64,000 bases of DNA, from the NCBI GenBank assembly GCA_902496115.1, contig CABUZK010000007.1, forward strand, positions 3,653 through 67,652, read 5' to 3'. The position numbers and the translations under genes are program-made. Source of the DNA: an uncultured Collinsella sp. (GTDB taxonomy: Bacteria > Actinomycetota > Coriobacteriia > Coriobacteriales > Coriobacteriaceae). The notes below the pieces were generated by a model that worked only from the letters and a program-made list of their open reading frames with translations, made no database searches and had not been told where the DNA came from. This document shows, in pieces, positions 1-7,749 of the stretch (within the stretch, counting starts at the first letter, position 1; every line of letters begins with the position of its first letter).

Positions 1-344
1 CATAAAGCCCCGAATCGTCGTGTTTAGGGGGGGGTGAATATACTAAAACTCAGTCAATTGGTCTTAGATACTTCTCAAATGATATGAGACTAACCGGGCA
101 ACAGTACTCATATTTGCCATTTTTTGCCCACCGGGTCTGAATGAGGTCCGCTCTTTACGCCTCCGGCTACCCATATGACCGCAAACCCTGATTATCAAGG
201 GCCGTCGCGCGCCTTGGCATCGACCGAAAGCCGCTCGCAGAATAATCCCTTGCCATTAGCAAACTTGAATCGAAATTACATATCCCAAAAAGCCGTAATG
301 CCGTACCCTCGTCTCAACAACTCCAATACAAGGACGGCATTCAA
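1..344. other. AT-rich intergenic stretch at window edge
   Basis: No gene is supported here. The only structure seen is one copy (101-131) of a 31-nt motif that also forms the two inverted ends of an element at 34285-34514. The stretch is visibly richer in A+T than the core genes, like the gene that follows, which fits acquired DNA. Confidence 0.5.
101..131 (+). repeat. Solo copy of 31-nt ACAGTACTCATATTTG repeat
   Basis: This motif begins ACAGTACTCATATTTG and ends CCCAC. It matches the terminal repeats at 34285-34315 (inverted) and 34484-34514 with about two differences in 31 positions. It stands 244 bp upstream of the TOTE-type gene. It may be a solo end of a miniature element or a shared regulatory site. 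Confidence 0.6.
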
Positions 345-3329
345 ATGGGCAACGCCATGCATCAATACGCCCTCTTTGGGACCGCACAATTTAAATACGA
401 TCAGACGATCACACATATATCGGACCAACACCGACAAATCGTCATTTGCAACAACGGTTCAGACGTACGCTACGCAACGCTAGAAGAGTGGGAAGAAGCT
501 GGCGCTTTGTTCGATGAACGAGCACAAATCGAGGGCATCGTCACCAGCGCGAGCCCAGCACGCGATAAACTCGAGCTCTTTCGCAGTCTCTTTACCGGGC
601 GCAAAGATGTTTACGCTCATGGATATCGCAGAAAGGACGGGGGCATTGGCTATACGCCTGCTTGTGCTAATGAGTGGGAGCCAGGAATTTGCCCCAAAGC
701 AGCCCATCAAAGAGTTAAATGTGTAGAATGCAGCAATCGCGTCTTCCCGGAATTAAGCGATGCCGCAATCATTGCTCACTTTAAAGGCAACGATGACCGG
801 TTCCGCGATGTCCTCGGGCAATATGTTCTCGATAGGAACTGCAACACGAAAGTTCTCGTCATCGATTTTGACAAAGCGGACTGGAAAGAGGCAACAAATG
901 CCGTACGGCTTGTTGCAATACGACGGGGCATTAACGCCGCCGTTGAGCGCTCAAGGTCCGGCAACGGCGCCCACATCTGGTTTTTCTTCCTCGAGCCAAT
1001 CAGCGCAAAGGCTGCCCGAGAGTTTGGAAGTTGCCTCATAACCGAAGCTGCGGCGCATAATAAGACAATCACGTTCGAGGCCTTTGATCGAATGCTACCC
1101 GCTCAGGCCACTATTCCCGATGGAGGCTTCGGAAACCTCATCGCACTCCCCTTTCAAGGCAAGGCGCAACGTGAAGGAAACAGTGTATTTGTAGACGAAC
1201 AATTCAAGCCCTTTCCCGACCAATGGCTCTATCTATCACAAGTCCAGCTGATTCCGCGCTCGACGGTGCAAGATCTGATTGAGGCCCCTGGAAACAACCC
1301 ACACGGAACAGCAACAACTACGGTGGCAAACAAGGGCAAACGGTATGCCCAAAGACCACGAAAGCGACTACCACTCACATCGCGGGACTTTCCCTCATCG
1401 CTGCCCGTTATTCAAGCCGATATGCTGTACATCCCCGAGAAGTCTCTGAGTCCAGCAGCTCAAATGGAAATCCGCGGACTTGCGACATTTGCCAATCCGG
1501 CATTCTATCGCGCGCAGTCCATGCATCAATCAGTATTCGGCAAACCGCGACTCATAGACCTTAGCGAACTGAGAGATGGTCATGTTGCAATTCCCCGGGG
1601 CTGCAAAACTCAACTTGAGCGGCTAGTTCAAGAGACCGGCGTTACCGCCCACTATTCAGACGAGCGCAAATCGGGCAATCCGATTGTTATGGCATTTAAA
1701 GGAGTCCTTCGCCCTGAGCAGCAAATCGCCGCTGATCAGATGCTCATATACGAAGACGGAATCATGTCCGCGCCGACAGGCTTCGGTAAAACAGTCGTCG
1801 GAGCTTATCTTATTGCATCCATTGGTCTTCCAACGCTCGTCATCGTTCCCAAAACCGCACTCATAACCCAATGGAAATCCCAGCTCGAGCGATTTATCGA
1901 CATTACGGACAACAGGGAGCCCGTCCGAACCCCAAAAGGACGAATCAGCAAAAGGCAGCCTCCGGTCATCGGACAAATAGGAGGAGGCAAAATGGCCGTA
2001 AGCGGCCTCGTCGACATCGCTTCGTTCCAGTCGTTATCTGGCAAAGACCGTCAAACCGGAGAGCCGATAGTTAAGGGCCTTGTTCGTAATTACGGCCTCA
2101 TTATCTGCGACGAATGCCACCATGCCGCCGCACCACAGCTCGAGCTTATTCTCAAGTCCGCCCCGGCCAAATACGTATACGGCCTTTCTGCGACGCCCGA
2201 ACGATCCGACGGCCTTACGCGGGCGCTCTCCATGCTCTGCGGCCCGCTCCGTTATGTTATCGATCCAAAAGCGCAAGCGATTCAGCAGGGCATCCAGCGC
2301 ATCGTACGGCCTCGTTTTACTGGAATTCGACTACCCGCCTACGAGCCAGGTGCAAGCTTCAATCAGATTCTCGACCTGCCGTGCACGCATGCAGCTAGAA
2401 ACGAATTGATTGTCAACGACGCTATTGAAGCTGCGTCAAACGGCCGGCATCCGCTCGTGCTGACTAAAAGGAAAAAGCATGCCGAGGAGCTGTTCGGGAT
2501 GCTCAAAAACCAAGGACACGAACCCGTTCTCCTGACCGGGGAAATCGACGCCAAAGAAAGAAAAACGATACTGAGCAGTCTTCCCCGCTTCGAGCATGAA
2601 CATCGAATCATCGTCGCCACCGAAAGCCTTTTGGGCGAGGGCTTCGATCTGTCCTACCTTGACACTCTACTCATTGCCACGCCGATATCGTGGGACGGCA
2701 GCATCACGCAGCAGGCAGGCAGGCTCCATAGAAGCCACGAGGGCAAGCGACGGGTTGAGATATTCGACTACGTTGATTTATCTATACCCATGCTCGCCCG
2801 CATGTACCAGAAGAGACTCAAGACCTACGCCAAGCTCGGGTACGAAGTCTACGTGACCGGAGGCAGCGAGCAGTCCGATCAAAACATTCTCATAGAACCG
2901 GCTAATGCCGTAGAGACTCTGGTTGAAGACATCGTTGGCGCCGCTAAGAGCATCTTCATTGCCGCGCCCTACGCATCCGCCGCCTGCCTCGCAAAGCTCG
3001 GCGATGCAATCAAAGGTGCCACTGCCCGAGGGATTGCTCTTGAGTTTTTCATTGCCTCGACTCCGCGCGAAGATGCAAGCGAGACTTTGGCAAAAATGAA
3101 CGTCGAGCATGCCATTAGAGCAGAAGGACGTTTGTGTGCAGCGATAATTGACGAAGAAACTATCTGGTACGGAACGATCCCGCTACTAGCTTTCCCCAAG
3201 AAAGAAGACTGCAGCATCAGGTTCAAAAACAGCGAGATCGCAGCGGAGCTCTTAGACGAAATCAACCACAAGGGAAAGCCAGATGCCACGTCAACAGGCA
3301 GGACATCCCCACCACTTGCGGTGGAATAG
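345..3329 (+). CDS. TOTE conflict-system primase-helicase protein
   Basis: A 994-aa protein. The N-terminal third is an archaeo-eukaryotic primase domain of the TOTE type: a Cys cluster (about residues 106-130), an acidic pair in VIDFDK (about 170), the RSGNGAHIW motif with its conserved His (about 205) and an LIALPFQG segment. The middle is a superfamily 2 helicase with Walker A APTGFGKT (about 470), DECH (about 590), GLSATPER, and a C-terminal RecA fold ending in QQAGRLHR. The last 140 residues resemble a phospholipase D-like domain (IIDEETIWYG), but the usual HxK pair is replaced by Leu and Ala, so catalysis there is doubtful. Such proteins are predicted to act in conflict with mobile elements. 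ATG 345 has an AAGGA about 10 nt upstream. Composition suggests horizontal transfer. Confidence 0.85.
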   Translation: MGNAMHQYALFGTAQFKYDQTITHISDQHRQIVICNNGSDVRYATLEEWEEAGALFDERAQIEGIVTSASPARDKLELFRSLFTGRKDVYAHGYRRKDGGIGYTPACANEWEPGICPKAAHQRVKCVECSNRVFPELSDAAIIAHFKGNDDRFRDVLGQYVLDRNCNTKVLVIDFDKADWKEATNAVRLVAIRRGINAAVERSRSGNGAHIWFFFLEPISAKAAREFGSCLITEAAAHNKTITFEAFDRMLPAQATIPDGGFGNLIALPFQGKAQREGNSVFVDEQFKPFPDQWLYLSQVQLIPRSTVQDLIEAPGNNPHGTATTTVANKGKRYAQRPRKRLPLTSRDFPSSLPVIQADMLYIPEKSLSPAAQMEIRGLATFANPAFYRAQSMHQSVFGKPRLIDLSELRDGHVAIPRGCKTQLERLVQETGVTAHYSDERKSGNPIVMAFKGVLRPEQQIAADQMLIYEDGIMSAPTGFGKTVVGAYLIASIGLPTLVIVPKTALITQWKSQLERFIDITDNREPVRTPKGRISKRQPPVIGQIGGGKMAVSGLVDIASFQSLSGKDRQTGEPIVKGLVRNYGLIICDECHHAAAPQLELILKSAPAKYVYGLSATPERSDGLTRALSMLCGPLRYVIDPKAQAIQQGIQRIVRPRFTGIRLPAYEPGASFNQILDLPCTHAARNELIVNDAIEAASNGRHPLVLTKRKKHAEELFGMLKNQGHEPVLLTGEIDAKERKTILSSLPRFEHEHRIIVATESLLGEGFDLSYLDTLLIATPISWDGSITQQAGRLHRSHEGKRRVEIFDYVDLSIPMLARMYQKRLKTYAKLGYEVYVTGGSEQSDQNILIEPANAVETLVEDIVGAAKSIFIAAPYASAACLAKLGDAIKGATARGIALEFFIASTPREDASETLAKMNVEHAIRAEGRLCAAIIDEETIWYGTIPLLAFPKKEDCSIRFKNSEIAAELLDEINHKGKPDATSTGRTSPPLAVE

Positions 3330-3378
3330 GGACTGTTTTTGGCTTATCAGCCGCAAATCAATCCCTATTCCACCGCAA
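3316..3378. terminator. 17-bp inverted repeat between convergent genes
   Basis: Perfect 17-bp arms, TTGCGGTGGAATAGGGA at 3316-3332 and its complement at 3362-3378, enclose a 29-nt loop. The first arm contains the stop codon of the TOTE-type gene, and the toxin gene ends 16 bp beyond the second arm. The position suits a two-way transcription stop, though no clear T-run follows. It belongs to the same hairpin family as 6360-6423 and 9541-9605. Confidence 0.6.
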
Positions 3379-3393
3379 CTTAGAAATCGGCAA

Positions 3394-3702
3394 TCAGCCC
3401 TGCGGGCCCCGGAACAGTTCCTCATGCGAGCCCATTCTGACCAGTCGGATCACAGGATTAGTCTTATGCGGCAAGTAGAGAACGATCACATCGACCAAGC
3501 CATCGGATAGATGGAAATCGATGTGGCCGTTGTAATTGCCGCCCGGGTTTGAAAGCTCATGGGCGCCATATTCCGCGGGAAGCGAGCCGCGAGCTGCAAG
3601 CTCTGCGACTGCCGCCTTAAACTCGGTTTTTAGCTGCGGATGGATGCGCGTCGTCCGTTTGTAATCCGCCTTAAACTGAGCCTCGACTTTAATCTCAAAC
3701 AT
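3394..3702 (-). CDS. YafQ/RelE-family toxin of a type II TA system
   Basis: A 102-aa protein of the YafQ branch of RelE-fold mRNA interferases: FKADYKRTTR near the N-terminus, the LSNPGGNYNGHIDFHL segment with its His, and the terminal VIRLVRMGSHEELF motif. Family members cleave mRNA on the ribosome. It starts 2 nt after the stop of the antitoxin gene upstream, the standard antitoxin-first operon. The length is normal for the family and nothing looks broken. Confidence 0.9.
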   Translation of the reverse strand: MFEIKVEAQFKADYKRTTRIHPQLKTEFKAAVAELAARGSLPAEYGAHELSNPGGNYNGHIDFHLSDGLVDVIVLYLPHKTNPVIRLVRMGSHEELFRGPQG

Positions 3703-3704
3703 CG

Positions 3705-4004
3705 CTAGTCCTCATCGAGGAACGATATAAGCTCATCAGCGTTATTGAATGACGGGCTGTCGTCTGGCAGAATCCCCAACTCATGAGCCTCGGCAATCAC
3801 CATGGCGCGCCTCGTCGCCTCGTTGGGAACTTCGGGCCGACCCACAATCTCAAACGGAATCTTTCGCTGATTTACCAGCTGCCGAACAGCAAGGTTGAGA
3901 TACGAATTGAGACTCAGGCCAACTGTATCCAAGAACTCAGTCGCCTGTTCCTTGAGCCCCTCTTCGATGCGAACCGTCGTAGGCTTAACCGTTACAGTAG
4001 ACAT
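3705..4004 (-). CDS. RelB/DinJ-family antitoxin
   Basis: A 99-aa ribbon-helix-helix antitoxin. TVKPTTVRIEEGLKEQA at the N-terminus is the DNA-binding strand and helix, and LNSYLNLAVRQLV is typical of DinJ/RelB. It should neutralise the toxin encoded 2 nt downstream and repress the operon. The start at 4004 is chosen because AGGAGG lies 7 nt upstream; an in-frame upstream start at 4076 would run through the palindrome at 4051-4088 and lacks such a site. Confidence 0.9.
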   Translation of the reverse strand: MSTVTVKPTTVRIEEGLKEQATEFLDTVGLSLNSYLNLAVRQLVNQRKIPFEIVGRPEVPNEATRRAMVIAEAHELGILPDDSPSFNNADELISFLDED

Positions 4005-4050
4005 ACGCGACCTCCTCGCTCTCGTCTTTTGCATCAGTATACCCAGTTTA

Positions 4051-4088
4051 GAAGGCAGACTGATGTTAAATAGCATCAGTCTGCCTTC
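4051..4088 (-). promoter_or_regulatory. 15-bp palindrome upstream of the antitoxin gene
   Basis: GAAGGCAGACTGATG and its exact complement, separated by 8 nt, sit 47 bp upstream of the antitoxin start. A TATACT box (4041-4036, minus strand) lies just downstream, so the dyad overlaps the expected -35 region. It may be the TA autoregulatory operator. Alternatively it ends transcription of the LOG gene, which stops 30 bp before it, but no T-run follows. Confidence 0.5.
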
Positions 4089-4117
4089 TCATCACTACAA
4101 CGACAGGCGCGCTCGCC

Positions 4118-4876
4118 CTACATCAGCCCGCTCAGGGAGATGTCGACGGCCTCGTTGAGGTCGTCGGTAATGTGCACCAGCTCCGGATCGAGCGGGCTAA
4201 TCATACCGGCGTCCATCACCGGACCGTTAAGCCAGTCGAATAGGCCCTGCCAGTACTCGGTGCCCACCAGCACGAGCGGCATGCGCTTGACCTTGTGTGT
4301 CTGCACCAGCGTGAGCACCTCGAACATTTCGTCGAGCGTACCAAAACCTCCGGGAAACACGATGGCGCCCGAGCTGTATTTGACGAACATGGTCTTGCGC
4401 ACAAAGAAGTAACGGAAGTCCATGCCGAGGTTCACGTATTTATTGAGCCCATGCTCGTGCGGCAATTCAATGCCCAGGCCAACTGACTTGCCGTTGACAC
4501 TCGCCGCTCCCCTGTTGGCCGCTTCCATGATGCCGGGGCCGCCACCGGTGATGACCGCCACGCCGCGCTGGGCGATTTTGCGGCCGACCGTGCGCGCCGC
4601 CTTATAGAGCGGATCGGTCTTGGGCGTGCGGGCGCTGCCGAAGATGGTCACAGCGGGCCCGAGCTCGGCAAGTGCGCCAAAGCCATCGACAAACTCGGCC
4701 TGGATGCGCAGCACGCGCCAGGGGTCGGTGTGCAACCAGTCGGTCGAGTCCTCGGGCGCCAGCAGGTTGGCGTAGGTGTTGTCCTTTGGAATCATGGGGC
4801 CGCGCATGACCACGGGACCGCGTCGGTACGTCTCGTCGTAGGCAGGCTCGCCCTCGATATTCTCGTTCTTAATCAT
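4118..4876 (-). CDS. LOG-family protein (cytokinin riboside phosphoribohydrolase-like)
   Basis: A 252-aa Rossmann-fold protein with both family signatures: GGGPGIMEAANRGA and PGGFGTLDEMFEVLT. LOG proteins cleave nucleoside 5'-monophosphates at the N-glycosidic bond; their bacterial role is uncertain. ATG 4876 is preferred because AGGAG lies about 6 nt upstream; an upstream in-frame ATG at 4948 would place coding sequence inside the terminator at 4892-4940. Confidence 0.88.
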   Translation of the reverse strand: MIKNENIEGEPAYDETYRRGPVVMRGPMIPKDNTYANLLAPEDSTDWLHTDPWRVLRIQAEFVDGFGALAELGPAVTIFGSARTPKTDPLYKAARTVGRKIAQRGVAVITGGGPGIMEAANRGAASVNGKSVGLGIELPHEHGLNKYVNLGMDFRYFFVRKTMFVKYSSGAIVFPGGFGTLDEMFEVLTLVQTHKVKRMPLVLVGTEYWQGLFDWLNGPVMDAGMISPLDPELVHITDDLNEAVDISLSGLM

Positions 4877-4891
4877 GGGTACTCCTATCGA

Positions 4892-4940
4892 GAAAAAGAA
4901 AAACGGGCGGGGTCGACGCCATGCGTCAAACACCCGCCCG
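4892..4940 (-). terminator. Rho-independent terminator after tgt
   Basis: CGGGCGGG (4904-4911) pairs with CCCGCCCG (4933-4940). Read on the minus strand, the stem is followed by a T-rich tail, TTTTTCTTTTTC. It lies between the end of tgt and the LOG gene. Confidence 0.8.
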
Positions 4941-5089
4941 AACATCAACTATTCGATATGGTACCCACGATGCATCAAGTGCTTGCAAGCTATCGGTCAT
5001 CGGTCTCGCAGACGGTGTTAGCGAACGTGACGACCGGCCAGCGCTCGCCCCTTGCCGTTGCTAGCGCTCTGCAAGCGCCCGCGCCGCTC

Positions 5090-6229
5090 TTAGTAGTCCA
5101 CCGCCGCAGGACTGTTCATCCAGTCGCTCACAAACGCGCCGTAGCGGCCCTCGATAATGGCCTGACGGGCACGCTGCATAAGGTTGAGCAGGTAGTAGAT
5201 GTTGTGCATCGACAGCAGAATACCGCCGAGCATCTCCTTCTGCGTGACCATGTGACGGATGAGCGCACGGCTGTAGCCGCCCGTGCACACCGGGCAGGTG
5301 CAGGTGGGGTCGATAGGGCCGTCGTCGTGCGCAAAGCGCGCGTTGCGGAAGTTAAGGCGACCTTCACTGGAGAACGCCGTACCCATGCGGCCGGTGCGCG
5401 TCGGCAGCACGCAGTCGAACATGTCGATACCCACGCCCACGCCGCGCACGAGCGTGGTAGGGTTGCCGACGCCCATGAGGTAGCGCGGCTTGTGCTTAGG
5501 CATGTACTCGGAAACCAGCGGTGCCAGCGTCTCGAACATGGTCTCGTGGTCCTCGCCCACCGAATAGCCGCCGATGCCGTAACCCGGGAAGTCGCCGCAC
5601 TCCTCCAGATGGCGCAGCGAGCGCAGGCGCAGATCCAGGTGCATGCCGCCCTGAACGATGCCAAAGAGCGCCTGGTCATCGCGGGTATGCGCCTTATAGC
5701 AGCGCTCGGCCCACATACTCGACAGCTCAACGGCGCGCTCGACGTAGGCGCGCGTGGCGGGATAGCCCGGGCACTGGTCGAGCTGCATGCAGATATCGGA
5801 GCCGAGCTTCATGGCGATTTCCATGTTGTCCTCGGGCGTCCAGAACACGTGGCGGCCGTCGTAGTCATTGACGATAAAGCGCACGCCCTCGTCGGTGAGC
5901 TTGACGGCGTCGTTGTGGCTGAACACCTGGAAGCCGCCCGAATCGGTAAGAATGGGGCCGTGCCAGTTCATAAACTTGTGCAGGCCGCCCAGCTCGGCAA
6001 TGGTGTCCTCGCCGGGACGCATGGACAGGTGATAGGTGTTGGCAAGCACGATCTGGGCGCCGAGCTGTTTGACGGTCTCGGTAGGAATACCCTTGACGTT
6101 TGCCTTGGTGCCCACGGGCATAAAGATTGGCGTCTCGATATCGCCGTGCGGGGTGTGCAGTACGCCGGCACGCGCGTGCGTCGTCGGGTCCTCGGCGATC
6201 AGGTCGAATTTAAAAAGGCTCTGGTCCAT
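5090..6229 (-). CDS. tgt: Queuine/preQ1 tRNA-ribosyltransferase
   Basis: A 379-aa TIM-barrel enzyme that exchanges guanine 34 of GUN-anticodon tRNAs for preQ1. Diagnostic segments are GTKANVKG near residue 40, NTYHLSMRPG, LTDSGGFQVFS with the catalytic Asp, FGIVQGGMH, and the zinc site CTCPVC with a downstream His (MHNIYYLL). Full length for the bacterial family. AAGGAG lies 9 nt before ATG 6229. It is monocistronic here, with a terminator downstream; queA and queH, the next steps, lie 4-6 kb away on the same strand. Confidence 0.97.
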   Translation of the reverse strand: MDQSLFKFDLIAEDPTTHARAGVLHTPHGDIETPIFMPVGTKANVKGIPTETVKQLGAQIVLANTYHLSMRPGEDTIAELGGLHKFMNWHGPILTDSGGFQVFSHNDAVKLTDEGVRFIVNDYDGRHVFWTPEDNMEIAMKLGSDICMQLDQCPGYPATRAYVERAVELSSMWAERCYKAHTRDDQALFGIVQGGMHLDLRLRSLRHLEECGDFPGYGIGGYSVGEDHETMFETLAPLVSEYMPKHKPRYLMGVGNPTTLVRGVGVGIDMFDCVLPTRTGRMGTAFSSEGRLNFRNARFAHDDGPIDPTCTCPVCTGGYSRALIRHMVTQKEMLGGILLSMHNIYYLLNLMQRARQAIIEGRYGAFVSDWMNSPAAVDY

Positions 6230-6359
6230 AAACTGGAACTCCTTGGTTGCGGTTCATACGCAAACCATTATACGGGCAACCCGCAAGGAGCACCGACTCG
6301 ACAGAAACTGGCGCAAAGGGGGCAGCAAACGAGCGTGGATTTTCGGACGCCCATCTCAT

Positions 6360-6423
6360 GAGAGTGGATAATCTCCCACTTTTGCCCGAAACACAGACCA
6401 AAAACGGGAGATTATCCACTCTC
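6360..6423. repeat. 18-bp inverted repeat hairpin
   Basis: GAGAGTGGATAATCTCCC (6360-6377) and its exact complement (6406-6423) flank a 28-nt loop. It lies in the gap between tgt (start 6229) and the SDR gene (stop 6655). Arm and loop lengths match the hairpins at 3316-3378 and 9541-9605, so it appears to belong to one dispersed family. Confidence 0.65.
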
Positions 6424-6477
6424 GTTCGGCGGGTACTCATTTAAGTACGTCCCCAATGAGTGGAGCTATTTACCAGC

Positions 6478-6653
6478 CACGCCAACGCCGATGTTTTGGG
6501 AATGTCAGCGAGCGGTCGCCAGGGCGAACAAATTGGCATGAAAAGAGGACGGCATAGACCTTCTGGTCATGCCGCCCTCTTTGAATGACAAGTTGTCGCC
6601 CTGGCGACCGCGCAGCGTCGGCCCGTTACGGCGTTTGGCAAAACGCCGTAACT
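6478..6653 (-). repeat. Structured repeat, copy A, directly after the SDR stop codon
   Basis: About 176 bp sharing its layout and many bases with copy B at 9739-9911. Read on the minus strand, just after the SDR stop: a 12-bp terminal hairpin (GTTACGGCGTTT arms, 6625-6652), a conserved GACGCTGC, a 16-bp long-range stem (6512-6527 with 6596-6611), an inner hairpin around GACCAGAAGGTC (near 6551-6573), and a conserved tail containing GCTGACATTC and ATCGGCGTTG. The two longest stems differ in sequence from copy B yet pair perfectly in both, which suggests a structured 3' RNA or a hairpin-rich mobile repeat. Confidence 0.7.
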
Positions 6654-6654
6654 C

Positions 6655-7455
6655 CTACGGACGCTGGCCCATGCCACCCTCGAGGGTGACAGTCTCGCCG
6701 TTCATGTACTTAAAGTCGGGACCGCAGAGCTGAACGACCACGCGGCCGATTTCCTTCTCGACATCGCCATAGTGGCCCGCCGGCGGCATATGGACGTTGG
6801 CCTTGAACGCCTCGGGATAGGCATCCTGGAAGTTCTCGAGCGCAGCGGTCCAAGCAAGCGGGCACACGATGTTGACGTTGATGCCGTCCTTGCCCCACTC
6901 GTTGGCGGCAACGCGGGTCAAGCCGCGGATGCCCTCCTTGGCGGCGGCATAGCTGCACTGGCCGTAGTTGCCAAACAGGCCGGCGCCCGAAGCAAAGTTG
7001 ACCACGGAGCCCTTGGTCTCCTTCAGGTGCGGATAGGCCTTCTGCATGTACAGATAGGTGGCATACAGACCGGAATAAATGGCCAGGTTAAACTGATCCA
7101 TGGTGTGGTCGGCGATGGTCACGCCCGAGGCGCTGGCCTGAGCATTGTTGACGACGGCGTCGATGCGGCCGAACTCCTCAATGGCCTTGTCGATGACGTT
7201 CTGAACAACGGCCTCGTTGTCCTGACCAGCCGAGACATCGGCCTGAACAGGCAGAACCTTGACGCCGTACTCGGCCTCGAGGGACTCCTTGGCAGCCTCG
7301 AGTTTGGCAACGTTGCGACCGGTAATGACGAGGTTTGCGCCCTCCTTGGCAAAAGCGATATCGATGCCGTAACCGATGGAGCCAGCGGAGCCGTCCTTAA
7401 GCGTGGCCTTGCCGCCGCCGGTGACGATCACGGTCTTACCAGTGAAAAGTCCCAT
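6655..7455 (-). CDS. SDR-family NAD(P)-dependent oxidoreductase
   Basis: A 266-aa classical short-chain dehydrogenase/reductase. The nucleotide-binding motif appears as TGGG followed by an insertion and GSIGYGI; further features are the VNNAQ segment, the catalytic Ser region VVNFASGAG and YAAAK (about residue 170). The substrate cannot be told. The inserted residues KATLKDGSA inside the glycine motif are unusual. AAAGGA lies 6 nt upstream of ATG 7455. The gene stands alone, and its stop codon abuts the structured repeat copy A. Confidence 0.88.
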   Translation of the reverse strand: MGLFTGKTVIVTGGGKATLKDGSAGSIGYGIDIAFAKEGANLVITGRNVAKLEAAKESLEAEYGVKVLPVQADVSAGQDNEAVVQNVIDKAIEEFGRIDAVVNNAQASASGVTIADHTMDQFNLAIYSGLYATYLYMQKAYPHLKETKGSVVNFASGAGLFGNYGQCSYAAAKEGIRGLTRVAANEWGKDGINVNIVCPLAWTAALENFQDAYPEAFKANVHMPPAGHYGDVEKEIGRVVVQLCGPDFKYMNGETVTLEGGMGQRP

Positions 7456-7749
7456 ACAAAGTCCTTTCGAATCGCGACGGGCACGCCCGCCGACTGCGCG
7501 TATCCAACTTCACGCGCCAAAAGCTGAAATGCAACTTTAGCGGGTTCAAGTGAAAAATAAAGACCGCACCAGGCGAACGGCGCAACGTCATTCGGCGAAG
7601 GGAATGTCAAGCGTAAACTGAATTTAGAGGACGAATTTTTGCTATCCAAGCGAGTCATCGAACACGTTTTGAAACTTTGCTGCGGGGCGCGGGATGTCGG
7701 CGCGAGACTTTATCATAGGGTGACAAACAACGATGAGGAGCACATGCCT

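Noticed and set aside
4730..6361. 543-codon open frame on the plus strand opposite tgt
   Set aside because: It mirrors tgt codon bias, has no ribosome site and its product is Val/His/Ala-rich with no domain. The same explanation covers frames opposite queA (10042-11151), the MetRS-like gene (12779-14032) and the giant gene (26006-27751).
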